DNA of 64,000 nt, from positions 62,001 through 126,000 of the forward strand of contig NZ_JBHSBN010000005.1 in assembly GCF_042650605.1 (NCBI RefSeq), given 5' to 3'. Origin of the DNA: Micromonospora_J zhanjiangensis (GTDB lineage Bacteria > Actinomycetota > Actinomycetes > Mycobacteriales > Micromonosporaceae). This document shows positions 53,225-62,453 of the stretch, piece after piece. A program made the position numbers and the translations under genes. Positions within the stretch are counted from its first letter, which is position 1. Every line of letters starts with the position of its first letter. The notes under the pieces are model-generated. The model did not search any database and was not told the DNA's origin. It saw nothing but the letters and a program-made list of their open reading frames with translations.

Positions 53225-56200
53225 ATGACACCCCCGCATCGTCACCGAGCCACCGTGTTCGCAGCCGCCGGGCTGCTCGCTCTCTCCCTGGTCGGCGCGC
53301 CGGTCGCCGTACCCCAGGTCGGCGCCGACGCCGCGCCCCGACCGGCGGCCTCGGCCACCGGCGCGCAGCAGTGGGCCGCCGAGCCGTCCGCCGACGTCCT
53401 GGCCGCGGCCGCCACCCGCCCGCGGGCCAAGGGCGAGCAGTACTACTTCATGCTGCCGGACCGGTTCGCCAACGGCGACCCGCGCAACGACCGCGGCGGT
53501 CTGACCGGCGACCGGCTCGCCACCGGCTACGACCCGACCGACAAGGGCTTCTACCACGGCGGTGACCTGTTGGGGGTGCTGGACCGGCTGGACTACATCC
53601 AGGGCCTCGGCACCACCGCGATCTGGCTCGCGCCCATCTTCAAGAACCGTCCGGTGCAGGGCACCGGCTCGGACGTGTCGGCCGGCTACCACGGTTACTG
53701 GATCACCGACTTCACCCAGGTCGACCCGCACTTCGGCACGAACGCGGACCTGAAGCGGCTGATCGACCAGGCGCACCGGCGGGGCATCAAGATCTTTCTC
53801 GACGTGATCGTGAACCACACCGCCGACGTCATCCGGTACGCCGAGAACAAGTACACCTACGTGGACAAGACCACCAAGCCGTACCGGGACGCCCAGGGGC
53901 GGGCGTTCGAGGACCGCAACTACGCCGACGGCAGCCGGGCCTTCCCCGCGGTGAACCTGCGCTCGTTCCCGTACCCGCCGACCTTCGCCACCCCGGCCGA
54001 CGCGCGCGCCAAGACCCCGGCCTGGCTCAACGACCCGACCATGTACCACAACCGCGGCGACTCCACCTTCGCGGGCGAGAACAGCGAGTACGGCGACTTC
54101 TTCGGCCTCGACGACCTGTGGACCGAACGACCCGAGGTGGTCCGGGGCATGACCGACATCTACGCCGACTGGGTCCGCGACACCGGCATCGACGGCTTCC
54201 GGCTGGACACCGTCAAGCACACCAACCTGGACTTCTGGCCCCAGTTCAGCCAGGGCATCAGGCGCGCCGCCGACCGGGCCGGCAAGCCCGACTTCTTCAT
54301 GTTCGGCGAGGTCTACAGCGCCGACCCGGAGATCGAGTCGACGTACGTGCGCCGCGGTGGCCTGCCGGCCACCCTGGACTTCAGTTTCCAGGAGGCGGCC
54401 CGCGGTTACGCCGCGGCCGGCGGCCCCGCCAAGGCGCTCGCCGACGTCTACGCCAAGGACGACCTCTACTCCTCGCGGGACACCGACGCGAACCGGTTGC
54501 CGACCTTCCTCGGCAACCACGACATGGGCCGGATCGGCTCGTTCATCGCGGCCGGGAAGCAGGACCCGGCCGCCGAACTCGCCCGCGACCGGCTCGCCCA
54601 CCAGCTGATGTTCCTCACCCGGGGCCAGCCGGTCGTCTACTCCGGCGACGAGCAGGGCTTCACCGGACCGGGCGGCGACAAGGACGCCCGGCAGGACATG
54701 TTCGCCTCGAAGACCGCCGACTACCTCGACGACGACCTGATCGGCACCGACCGGACCCACGCGTCCGATCAGTTCGACCCGAATCACCCGCTCTACCGGA
54801 CCATCGCCGAACTCGGCGCGCTGCGCCGCCAGCACCCCGCGTTGCGCGACGGCGTGCAGGTCACCCGGTACGCCGCGGACACCGCCGGCGTCTTCGCCTT
54901 CTCCCGGATCGACCCGACCGACCGGGTCGAGTACCTGGTGGCGGTCAACAACGCGAACACCGGACGAAAGGTCACCGTGGACACCTGGTCGGCGGGCACG
55001 ACCTTCACCGGCGTCTACGGCGCCACCGGCGGCACGACGGCCGGCGCGGACGGCAAACTGGCCGTGACCGTGCCGCCGATGTCCGCCGTCGTCTACCGGG
55101 CCGGCACCCCCGTCCCGCTGCCGTCGGCCGCGCCGACCGTCCGGATCACCGACCCGGCACCGAACGGGACCGTCGCCACCCGGGCCGGCGTGGTCGCCGA
55201 CGTGACCGGTGACCCGCTCGCCACGGTGACGGTGGCCGCCCGGGTCGACGGCGGCCCGTGGACCCTGCTCGGCGCCGCCGACCGGGCACCGTACCGGGTG
55301 TACCACGACCTGACCGGGTTGCCGGCCGGGGCCCGGATCGAGTACAAGGCGGTGGTGCGCGACACCACGGGACGTACCGCCACCGCCCGGTCCACCGCCC
55401 GGGTGGGCACCCCGCCCGAGGCGGCCTCCCGGGACTGGGCCGTGGTGCACTACCAGCGTCCGGCCGGCGGCTACGACGGCTGGGGCCTCTACGCCTGGGG
55501 CGACATCGACCCGGCGTACGTGACCACCTGGCCGGCCGGGCAACCGTTCGCCGGCGAGGACTCCTACGGCCGGTTCGCCTGGGTGAAGCTCAAGCCCGGC
55601 GCGAAGTCGGTCGGCTTCCTGGTGGTCGACAAGGCCGGCGACAAGGACGTCGCGGTGGACCGGACGATCGACGTGACGCAGACCGGTGAGGTGTGGGTCA
55701 AGCAGGGCGACCCGGCGATCTATCCCACCCGCCAGGCGGCCACCGGGCAACCGGATCCGCCGGGTGACGAGTCCACCGCCGCGATCCACTACCGGCGGGC
55801 CGACGGCAACTACGCCGGTTGGGGGCTGCACGTCTGGGACGGTGCGGCCGACCCGACCGACTGGGCGCACCCGCTGACCGGCACCCCGGACGCGTACGGG
55901 GTCACCTTCCGGGTGCCGCTGGCCGCCGGCGCCACCGGGCTGAACTACATCGTCCACAACGGTGACGCCAAGGACCTCCCCGACGACCAGCGGCTCGACT
56001 TCGCCGCGGCCGGCCGCGAGGTGTGGCTGCTCGCCGGCACCCCCGGCCGGCTGCTGCCCGGCACCGCCGGCGTCAAGCACGACCTCGACATCACCAAGCA
56101 GAGGGCACAGTGGATCGACCGGGCCACCGTGGCGTGGCAGGCCGGCCCCACCGACGGCCGGCGGTACGACCTGGTCTCCGCCCCGAACGGCGGGCTCTCC

Positions 56201-58714
56201 GTCGTGGACGGCAGGCTGACCGGGACGTACACGTCGGTGGAACTGCACGCCCGGCGCGACGGGCTCACCGAGGCCCAGCGGGCGCGGTTCCCGCAGTTGT
56301 GGAGCTACCACACCTTCGGCCTGGACGCACGCGACCAGGCCCGGGCCAAGGACCTGCTGCGCGGGCAGCTCGTGGTCACCGAGCGGGACGACGCGGGCAA
56401 CCTGCTGTCGGCCACCGGCGTGCAGATCCCCGGCGCGCTCGACGACCTGTACCCGGCCGCGACCGACGCCCGGCTGGGCGCCACCTTCGCCGGTGGCCGG
56501 CCCACCCTGTCGGTGTGGGCGCCCACCGCGCGCACCGTGTCGCTGCAACTGTTCGACACCCCGACCGCCGCGCCGCGTACCGTCGCCATGCGCCGCGACG
56601 AGCGCACCGGGGTCTGGTCGGTGCGCGGCGACCGGAGCTGGACCGGCCGCTACTACCGCTACCAGGTCGAAGCCTGGCAACCGGCGGCGCGGAAGATGGT
56701 CACCGCGGCGGTGACCGACCCGTACTCGGTGGCCCTGGCCGCCGACTCGACGCACAGCCAGATCGTCGACCTCGCCGACCAGCGGTTGGCGCCGACCGGC
56801 TGGGCCGGGCTGCGCAAGCCACCGGCCGTCCCGGCGGCGAAGGCGCAGGTCCAGGAGCTGTCGGTGCGCGACTTCTCGATCGCCGACAGCAGTGTGCCGG
56901 CCGCGCAGCGCGGCACCTACGGCGCGTTCACCGACCCGGCCAGCGTCGGCATGAAACACCTCAAGGCGCTCGGCGACGCCGGGGTCACCCACCTGCACCT
57001 GCTGCCGGCGTTCGACTTCGCCACCGTCCCGGAACGCCGGGCCGACCAGCAGCAGCCGCCGTGCGACCTGGCGGCGCTGCCGCCGGACTCCGACCGGCAG
57101 CAGGCCTGCGTCGCAAAGGTCGCCGACACCGACGGCTACAACTGGGGGTACGACCCGCTGCACTACACCGTGCCGGAGGGCGGCTACGCGGTCGACCCGG
57201 ACGGCGCGCACCGGACCACCGAGTTCCGGCAGATGGTGCAGGGCGTCAACGACGCCGGGCTGCGGGTGGTGATGGACGTCGTCTACAACCACACCTCGGC
57301 CGCCGGCACCGACCCGAAGTCGGTGCTGGACCAGATCGTCCCGGGCTACTACCACCGGCTGCTCGACGACGGTACGGTGGCCAACTCCACCTGCTGCGCC
57401 AACACCGCGCCGGAACACGCGATGATGGGCAAGCTGGTGGTCGACTCGATCGTCACCTGGGCGACGGCGTACAAGGTGGACGGTTTCCGGTTCGATCTGA
57501 TGGGTCACCACCCGAAGGCCAACATCCTGGCCGTCCGGGCCGCCCTGGACAAGCTGACGGTCAACCGTGACGGCGTCGACGGCCGGGCGATCCTGCTCTA
57601 CGGCGAGGGCTGGAACTTCGGCGAGGTGGCCGACAACGCCCGGTTCGTCCAGGCCACCCAGGCCAACATGGCCGGCACCGGGATCGGCACCTTCAACGAC
57701 CGGCTGCGCGACGCGGTGCGCGGCGGCGGTCCGTTCGACGCCAACCCGCGCGTGCAGGGCTTCGCCTCCGGCCTGTTCACCGACCCGAACGGCGACCCGG
57801 TCAACGGAACGGCGGCCGAGCAGAAGGCCCGGCTGCTGCACTACCAGGACCTGCTCAAGGTCGGTCTGACCGGCAACCTGGCCGGTTACCGGTTCACCGA
57901 CTCGGCCGGGCGGCCGGTCACCGGCGCCGAGGTCGACTACAACGGTGCCCCGGCCGGCTACACCGCGGCGCCGGGGGAGGCCGTCACGTACGTCGACGCG
58001 CACGACAACGAGATCCTGTACGACGCGCTGGCGTACAAGCTGCCGCAGGGCACCGACGCGACGGACCGGGCCCGGATGCAGGTGCTCGCCCTGTCCACCG
58101 CGCTGATGTCGCAGGGCACCGGGTTCGTCACGGCCGGGTCGGAGCGGCTGCGCTCCAAGTCCCTCGATCGCAACTCGTTCAACTCCGGTGACTGGTTCAA
58201 CCAGATCCGCTGGAACTGCGCCGACGGCAACGGCTTCGGCGCCGGCCTGCCGCCGGAGCAGGACAACAAGGACAAGTGGCCGTACGCGAAGCCGCTGCTG
58301 GCCGACCCGAAGCTGGTGCCGGACTGCGCGGCGATCGACCTGACCGACGCCCGCTACGCCGAGCTGCTGCGGATCCGGGCCTCGTCGCCGGTGTTCGGCC
58401 TGCCCACGGCGGCCGACGTGCAGCGGCGGGTGTCCTTCCCGCTCTCCGGCGAGCAGGAGACCCCCGGCGTGCTCACCATGCGGCTGGACGGTCGCGGCCT
58501 GGACCGGCAGTGGACCTCGGTGACCGTGGTCTTCAACGCCGGTCCGGCGGCGGCGAGGCAGACCGTCGCGGGGCTGCGCGGCGCCGACGTGGCGCTGCAC
58601 CCGGTGCTGCGCGGGTCGGCCGACCCGGTGCTGCGCACCGCGTCGTTCGACCGGGCGAGCGGCACGTTCACCGTGCCGGGGCGCAGCGTGGCGGTCTTCG
58701 TGCAGCGGGGCTGA
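53225..58714 (+). CDS. Secreted two-domain amylase-pullulanase (GH13 + PUD + GH13)
   Basis: 1829 residues with a signal peptide (~1-36; VFAAAGLLALSLVGAPVAVP). First GH13 domain (~65-620): nucleophile D328 in GFRLDTVKH, acid E362 in MFGEVY, D433 in FLGNHDMGR. Next, two pullulanase-associated modules (VVHYQRPAGGYDGWGLYAWG and AIHYRRADGNYAGWGLHVWD), a CBM48-type module (LGATFAGGRPTLSVWAPTAR), and a second GH13 of the PulA type: VYNHTSAAG, D1424 in VDGFRFDLMGHHP, E1461 in LLYGEGWNFGE, D1594 in VDAHDNEILYD. Both catalytic sets are intact, so it should hydrolyse alpha-1,4 and alpha-1,6 bonds of starch or glycogen. Confidence 0.96.
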   Translation: MTPPHRHRATVFAAAGLLALSLVGAPVAVPQVGADAAPRPAASATGAQQWAAEPSADVLAAAATRPRAKGEQYYFMLPDRFANGDPRNDRGGLTGDRLATGYDPTDKGFYHGGDLLGVLDRLDYIQGLGTTAIWLAPIFKNRPVQGTGSDVSAGYHGYWITDFTQVDPHFGTNADLKRLIDQAHRRGIKIFLDVIVNHTADVIRYAENKYTYVDKTTKPYRDAQGRAFEDRNYADGSRAFPAVNLRSFPYPPTFATPADARAKTPAWLNDPTMYHNRGDSTFAGENSEYGDFFGLDDLWTERPEVVRGMTDIYADWVRDTGIDGFRLDTVKHTNLDFWPQFSQGIRRAADRAGKPDFFMFGEVYSADPEIESTYVRRGGLPATLDFSFQEAARGYAAAGGPAKALADVYAKDDLYSSRDTDANRLPTFLGNHDMGRIGSFIAAGKQDPAAELARDRLAHQLMFLTRGQPVVYSGDEQGFTGPGGDKDARQDMFASKTADYLDDDLIGTDRTHASDQFDPNHPLYRTIAELGALRRQHPALRDGVQVTRYAADTAGVFAFSRIDPTDRVEYLVAVNNANTGRKVTVDTWSAGTTFTGVYGATGGTTAGADGKLAVTVPPMSAVVYRAGTPVPLPSAAPTVRITDPAPNGTVATRAGVVADVTGDPLATVTVAARVDGGPWTLLGAADRAPYRVYHDLTGLPAGARIEYKAVVRDTTGRTATARSTARVGTPPEAASRDWAVVHYQRPAGGYDGWGLYAWGDIDPAYVTTWPAGQPFAGEDSYGRFAWVKLKPGAKSVGFLVVDKAGDKDVAVDRTIDVTQTGEVWVKQGDPAIYPTRQAATGQPDPPGDESTAAIHYRRADGNYAGWGLHVWDGAADPTDWAHPLTGTPDAYGVTFRVPLAAGATGLNYIVHNGDAKDLPDDQRLDFAAAGREVWLLAGTPGRLLPGTAGVKHDLDITKQRAQWIDRATVAWQAGPTDGRRYDLVSAPNGGLSVVDGRLTGTYTSVELHARRDGLTEAQRARFPQLWSYHTFGLDARDQARAKDLLRGQLVVTERDDAGNLLSATGVQIPGALDDLYPAATDARLGATFAGGRPTLSVWAPTARTVSLQLFDTPTAAPRTVAMRRDERTGVWSVRGDRSWTGRYYRYQVEAWQPAARKMVTAAVTDPYSVALAADSTHSQIVDLADQRLAPTGWAGLRKPPAVPAAKAQVQELSVRDFSIADSSVPAAQRGTYGAFTDPASVGMKHLKALGDAGVTHLHLLPAFDFATVPERRADQQQPPCDLAALPPDSDRQQACVAKVADTDGYNWGYDPLHYTVPEGGYAVDPDGAHRTTEFRQMVQGVNDAGLRVVMDVVYNHTSAAGTDPKSVLDQIVPGYYHRLLDDGTVANSTCCANTAPEHAMMGKLVVDSIVTWATAYKVDGFRFDLMGHHPKANILAVRAALDKLTVNRDGVDGRAILLYGEGWNFGEVADNARFVQATQANMAGTGIGTFNDRLRDAVRGGGPFDANPRVQGFASGLFTDPNGDPVNGTAAEQKARLLHYQDLLKVGLTGNLAGYRFTDSAGRPVTGAEVDYNGAPAGYTAAPGEAVTYVDAHDNEILYDALAYKLPQGTDATDRARMQVLALSTALMSQGTGFVTAGSERLRSKSLDRNSFNSGDWFNQIRWNCADGNGFGAGLPPEQDNKDKWPYAKPLLADPKLVPDCAAIDLTDARYAELLRIRASSPVFGLPTAADVQRRVSFPLSGEQETPGVLTMRLDGRGLDRQWTSVTVVFNAGPAAARQTVAGLRGADVALHPVLRGSADPVLRTASFDRASGTFTVPGRSVAVFVQRG

Positions 58715-58824
58715 CCCTTCCCGTACGGCGGGAGGCCGGCGCACCCGCTCGCGGGTACGCCGGCCTCCCGGAGTCGGGCTCGCCGGGCTCAGCCGACGCA
58801 GTTCGGCACCAGGCGGGCGTGCGG

Positions 58825-58914
58825 TGAACCTTTTCAACCTGAACCACGCGGCGCTTGGGCACCGTTTCGACCTGCGCCAACGACGGACCGCAAGGGGAGG
58901 TTGAAAAGCGTTCA
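58825..58914. repeat. ~90-bp inverted-repeat-ended element, copy B
   Basis: TGAACCTTTTCAACCTGAAC ... CCGCAAGGGGAGGTTGAAAA GCGTTCA, aligned with copy A at 45364-45452 along its full length; the terminal repeats are the best conserved parts. Its right end supplies the stop of the minus-strand beta-helix gene (TCA at 58912-58914). Its left end is 110 bp past the stop of the pullulanase gene. Same convergent setting as copy A. Confidence 0.85.
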
Positions 58915-60294
58915 GTCGGTCGGCCGGTTGCGCCCGATGACCGACTTGGCGTCCACCGTGATCGGCACGTTGGTGGCGATACCGCCGGGCGCGATGGCGG
59001 CGGAGTTGTCGGTCACCCTGGTCTCGGTGAGCGAGACGGTACCGCCGAGGTTGGCGATGCCGCCCCCGGCCGAGGCCGGCCCGATCGCCTCGTTGCGAAC
59101 GAGCCCGGCCTGCCGGACGACCAGCGCGCCGGTGTTGCGGATGCCCCCGCCGTCGCCCTGGGTGGCGAAGTTGCCGCGGACCTCGCCACCCTCGATGACG
59201 GTCTGCCCCGCGGCGTTGTCGATGCCACCGCCGGCGGTGGCGGTGTTCCTATTGACCGTGCACTGCCGCAGGGTGAGCTGACCGCCGTTCTCGATGCCGC
59301 CGCCGCTGCCGGTGGCCCGGTTGCCGCTGACCGTGCAGTACATCAGCTTGACGGTCGTGGCCGGGTTGACGAAGATGCCGCCGCCGAGGGTCCCCGCGGT
59401 GTTGTGGTGCACCGTCACCCCGTCCGTCAGCAGGCTGCCGGCCGACACGAAGAGGCCGCCGGCGCGCTGCGCGGCGCTGTTGTGCAGCACCTCGACGTCC
59501 AGGAACGTCAGGATGCCGGTGCTCCGGATGCCGCCACCGCTGCCGAGCGTGCTGTTGTCGCTGATCAGGGTGTGGGAGAGGGAGGTCGAGCCGTTGTTGG
59601 AGATCGCGCCGCCGCCCGGGGCGTCGAGGGCCTGGTTGTGGGTGAGGCTGCTCGCACGGACGGTGAGGGAACCCAGGGCGTCGACCAGGATCCCGCCGCC
59701 GCCCCGGGGGTCGGCGGCCGGGGCCTGACCGCCGTTAACGGTCAGGCCTTCCAGGGTGAGGTCCCCGCCGGGGGCGACCTCGAAGATCCGGAACGCGGCG
59801 GCGCTGGCCGCCCGGACGATCGAGGTGTTCTTGCCGGTGAGCGTGATGCGCTGGGTGATGGCCGGCAGGCCGTTCCCGGTCCCGGTCGGGCTGTTCGGGT
59901 TGAATGCCTGCCCGGCGGTCAGCAGGTAGGTGCAGTTTTCGGCGAGCTTGAGAGTGCCGCCGCGGCCGCTGTTGGCCAGGTCGACAGCCGCGATCAGCTT
60001 GTCGGCGGCGCAGGCGACCGGCTGGGCTGCGGGGTCGTCGCCGGGCTGCTCGCTCGAGCCGGTCGGCGCGCTCGGACCCGGCTGGCCGATATTGGCCGGC
60101 GGGCCGCCGTAGACCGCGGCCGGGTCGACGTTCCGCCGGAACAGCACAGCCAGGTGCGGTGTGGCGGCGAGGACGCCGACCGTGGCGACCGCGGCGACAC
60201 CGGTCATGCCGGCGACGAGCCGGCGAACTTGTCGCCCGCCGGCCCGGCTGACCGGGCGCGGCGGGTCTGGATAGCTCTGTTGGTCGTTGGACAT
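58912..60294 (-). CDS. Secreted/membrane-anchored right-handed beta-helix protein
   Basis: 460 residues. ATG with GGAG about 5 nt before it. A signal-anchor helix (VAGMTGVAAVATVGVLAATP, ~27-48), a ~40-residue Pro/Gly linker, CAADKLIAAVDLANSGRGGT, then ~12 beta-helix rungs with recurring GGGI.N.G.L.L..-type turns (TASGG-GIENGGQLTLRQCTV, GDGGGIRNTGALVVRQAGLV). Such repeats resemble Pmp/pectate-lyase-like autotransporter passenger domains; catalytic residues are not evident. Ends NVPITVDAKSVIGRNRPTD at the repeat element. Paralogue of the gene at 60578-62215. Confidence 0.85.
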   Translation of the reverse strand: MSNDQQSYPDPPRPVSRAGGRQVRRLVAGMTGVAAVATVGVLAATPHLAVLFRRNVDPAAVYGGPPANIGQPGPSAPTGSSEQPGDDPAAQPVACAADKLIAAVDLANSGRGGTLKLAENCTYLLTAGQAFNPNSPTGTGNGLPAITQRITLTGKNTSIVRAASAAAFRIFEVAPGGDLTLEGLTVNGGQAPAADPRGGGGILVDALGSLTVRASSLTHNQALDAPGGGAISNNGSTSLSHTLISDNSTLGSGGGIRSTGILTFLDVEVLHNSAAQRAGGLFVSAGSLLTDGVTVHHNTAGTLGGGIFVNPATTVKLMYCTVSGNRATGSGGGIENGGQLTLRQCTVNRNTATAGGGIDNAAGQTVIEGGEVRGNFATQGDGGGIRNTGALVVRQAGLVRNEAIGPASAGGGIANLGGTVSLTETRVTDNSAAIAPGGIATNVPITVDAKSVIGRNRPTD

Positions 60295-60479
60295 GACGCT
60301 CCGTTCCCCCGCGTACCTGGGCTCCGCCGCATCGGGACGTCGACGGCTGATTCGCCCAAGAAGGATTTAAATGATCAATCGTCACGATAGCGGTGCTACT
60401 GCCGGATATTGGCTGCCACTTGAAACATCGCACCTTAGATACAAAACAGAACAAACTTGCACGAGTGGGCTGGAAAGTT

Positions 60480-60521
60480 GAGCGGCCCGTCCCACCGGTT
60501 GCCGGATGAGACGGGCCGCTC
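60480..60521 (-). terminator. Terminator after the collagen-stalk beta-helix gene
   Basis: Perfect 12-bp inverted repeat GAGCGGCCCGTC / GACGGGCCGCTC (60480-60491 and 60510-60521), about 57 bp past the stop of the upstream minus-strand gene. Confidence 0.65.
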
Positions 60522-60577
60522 GGTTTCCAGGTGTGTCGGCGCGGTCGCTCCACCGTGGAGCCGCCGCGGATCCCGGC

Positions 60578-62215
60578 TCAGCCGAAGCAGTTCGGGACCA
60601 CGCCGGCCGTGCAGTTGCTCGGCCGGTTGCGAATGGCCAGCGACTGCGCGTCCACCGTCAACGGCGTCGTGCTGAAGATGCCGCCCGGCCCGGTGACCGC
60701 GGAGTTGTCGATCACCGTCGTCCCGATTTCCGAAATCGTGCCGCCGAGGTTCGCGATACCGCCACCGGTCGTGCCCGCGGAGTTGCGGCTGATCTCGTCC
60801 CGACGCAGGACCAGCGTGCCGGCCGCGCCGTTGAGGATCCCGCCGCCGGCCTGGTTGGCCGTGTTGTCGGAGACCGTGGAGTCCTCGCTCACGAACTGCC
60901 CGTTGTTGTAGACACCACCGCCGTTGGTGATGGCATCGTTCCGGTGAACCGTGCTCCCCAGGAGCGTGAACGCACCGAGGTTGAAGATGCCGCCACCGTT
61001 GCCGAGTGCGGTGTCCTCGCTGATCTCGCTGTCCTGGACCTGGGTGATGCTACCGCCGGCGGCGAAGATGCCACCGCCGTTGCCCGCTGCGGTGTCATTG
61101 CTGACGGTGGTCCGCACCAGCAGCGCGTTGCCGCCGGCCGCATTGGCCAGTCCGCCTCCGTTGCCGGCGGTGCTGCGGTCGTCGGTCAGATTGACGTCCG
61201 TAAGCCGCAGCAGGCCGGCGTTCAGGATGCCGCCGCCGTCGCCGGTGCTGGTGTTGAACGTGACGTTGCTGGTCTTGATCTCGGCGGTGCCGTAGTTCGC
61301 GATGGCACCGCCACCGGCACCGGCACCCAGCACGGCGTTCCGCGAGACGCTGGTGTTCTCGACCGTGAGCGATCCACCGGCCCGGACCAGGATGGCCCCG
61401 CCACCCTCGGTCCCCGTGGCGCCCTGGGTCCCCGTGGCGGTCACCTGGCCGCCGTTGAGGGTCAGTCCCTTGAGCGACAGGGAGCCACCGACGCCGACAT
61501 CGAAGAGCCGAAACGCGGCCGCGCTGGCGGCGCGGACGATCGAGGTGTTGTTACCGACGATGCTGATGGGCTGGGTGATGACGGGCAGCCCGTCGTTGGC
61601 CGCCGCTCCCACCCCGACCGTCGAGAGGCTGTAGGTGCAGTTGTCGGCCAGTTGCAGGATGGCGGCACCACCGGCATTGGCCAGGCTGATCGCCGCGATC
61701 AGCCGGTCGGGATCGCAGGGCACCGACCGGGTGTCGGAGTTCTGGCCACCGGGCGCTCCCGGGCTGGTGGGTGCTCCTGGGCTGGTGGGTGCTTGTGGGC
61801 TGGTGGGTGCTTGTGGGCTGCCGGGTGCTTGTGGGCTGCCGGGTGCTTGTGGGCTGCCGGGTGCTCCTGGGCTGGTGCTTGCTCCTGGGCTGCCGGGTGC
61901 TCCCGGGCTGCCGGGTGCTCCTGGGCTGCCGGGTGCTCCTGGGCTGCCGGGCGCTCCCGGGCTACCGGGCGCTCCTGGGCTGCCGGGTGCTCCCGGGCTG
62001 CCGGGTGCTCCCGGGCTACCCAGGCCGCCGGGGCTGGTCGAGGCGCTCGAGCTGGGTCGGGTCAGGGCGCCCAGGGCCGGCACGCCGGTGATCGCGCTGA
62101 CCGCCGCGAGTCCGGCCACGCCGGCCACCCCGGCGGCGAGCCACCGGGCCCGACGCCCGACTCCACGCCCCAACGGGGTCGAGGAGTGTGCATGCTTCGA
62201 TGAATTCTGGGACAT
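60578..62215 (-). CDS. Secreted beta-helix protein with collagen-like stalk
   Basis: 545 residues from ATG 62215 (MSQNSSKHAHSSTPLGRGVG), chosen because AACGGAGCATC precedes it exactly as in the paralogue; a longer frame upstream lacks a ribosome site. Membrane/signal helix at ~28-50, then about 90 residues of GSP-GAP/GSP-QAP triplets: a Gly-X-Y collagen-like stalk encoded by imperfect 18-bp repeats (about 61755-62030). The passenger begins CDPDRLIAAISLANAGGAAI and continues with GGGIFN.G.-type beta-helix rungs to LTVDAQSLAIRNRPSNCTAG and a final cysteine pair. Probably displayed on a stiff stalk at the cell surface. Confidence 0.88.
   Translation of the reverse strand: MSQNSSKHAHSSTPLGRGVGRRARWLAAGVAGVAGLAAVSAITGVPALGALTRPSSSASTSPGGLGSPGAPGSPGAPGSPGAPGSPGAPGSPGAPGSPGAPGSPGAPGSPGASTSPGAPGSPQAPGSPQAPGSPQAPTSPQAPTSPGAPTSPGAPGGQNSDTRSVPCDPDRLIAAISLANAGGAAILQLADNCTYSLSTVGVGAAANDGLPVITQPISIVGNNTSIVRAASAAAFRLFDVGVGGSLSLKGLTLNGGQVTATGTQGATGTEGGGAILVRAGGSLTVENTSVSRNAVLGAGAGGGAIANYGTAEIKTSNVTFNTSTGDGGGILNAGLLRLTDVNLTDDRSTAGNGGGLANAAGGNALLVRTTVSNDTAAGNGGGIFAAGGSITQVQDSEISEDTALGNGGGIFNLGAFTLLGSTVHRNDAITNGGGVYNNGQFVSEDSTVSDNTANQAGGGILNGAAGTLVLRRDEISRNSAGTTGGGIANLGGTISEIGTTVIDNSAVTGPGGIFSTTPLTVDAQSLAIRNRPSNCTAGVVPNCFG
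61755..62030. repeat. 18-bp tandem repeats encoding a collagen-like stalk
   Basis: Many copies of an 18-bp unit of the GCTGCCGGGTGCTCCTGG type with silent or conservative variants, giving Gly-Ser-Pro-Gly-Ala-Pro runs on the minus strand. Copy number is likely variable by slippage. Confidence 0.9.
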
Positions 62216-62412
62216 GATGCTCCGTTCTTTCTCGCTGCGAGACGTGGTCGCACCGCCATGTCGGGCGTGGACCGCTACAAACGGGCTGTAGCAACTGAAA
62301 GCACCGTATAGCGGATGTAACGGACCTCGCGGGCCTATACGAAAACACCGCACATTGGGTACATAAAAACCCGAACAGCGCGAAAGTGGCTCACAATTCG
62401 CGATGTGCTCCG

Positions 62413-62434
62413 CCCTCCGGGTCCGGCCGGAGGG
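62413..62434 (-). terminator. Terminator after the SLOG gene
   Basis: 8-bp perfect stem CCCTCCGG / CCGGAGGG with a 6-nt loop, 20 bp past the stop of the SLOG gene on the minus strand. Confidence 0.5.
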
Positions 62435-62453
62435 ACTGGATGCGAGTCGGCGG

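Noticed and set aside
53201..58837. 1878-codon minus-strand open frame
   Set aside because: Antisense shadow of the amylase-pullulanase gene; no recognisable domain, and the plus strand has all catalytic motifs of two GH13 domains.
61755..62030. Possible CRISPR or origin-type iteron cluster
   Set aside because: 18-bp units without spacers, in frame and coding for a Gly-X-Y stalk; no replication genes nearby.
62216..62353. N-terminal extension of the collagen-stalk protein to 62353
   Set aside because: The paralogue has the same AACGGAGC ribosome site before the later ATG, and the extension lacks one.
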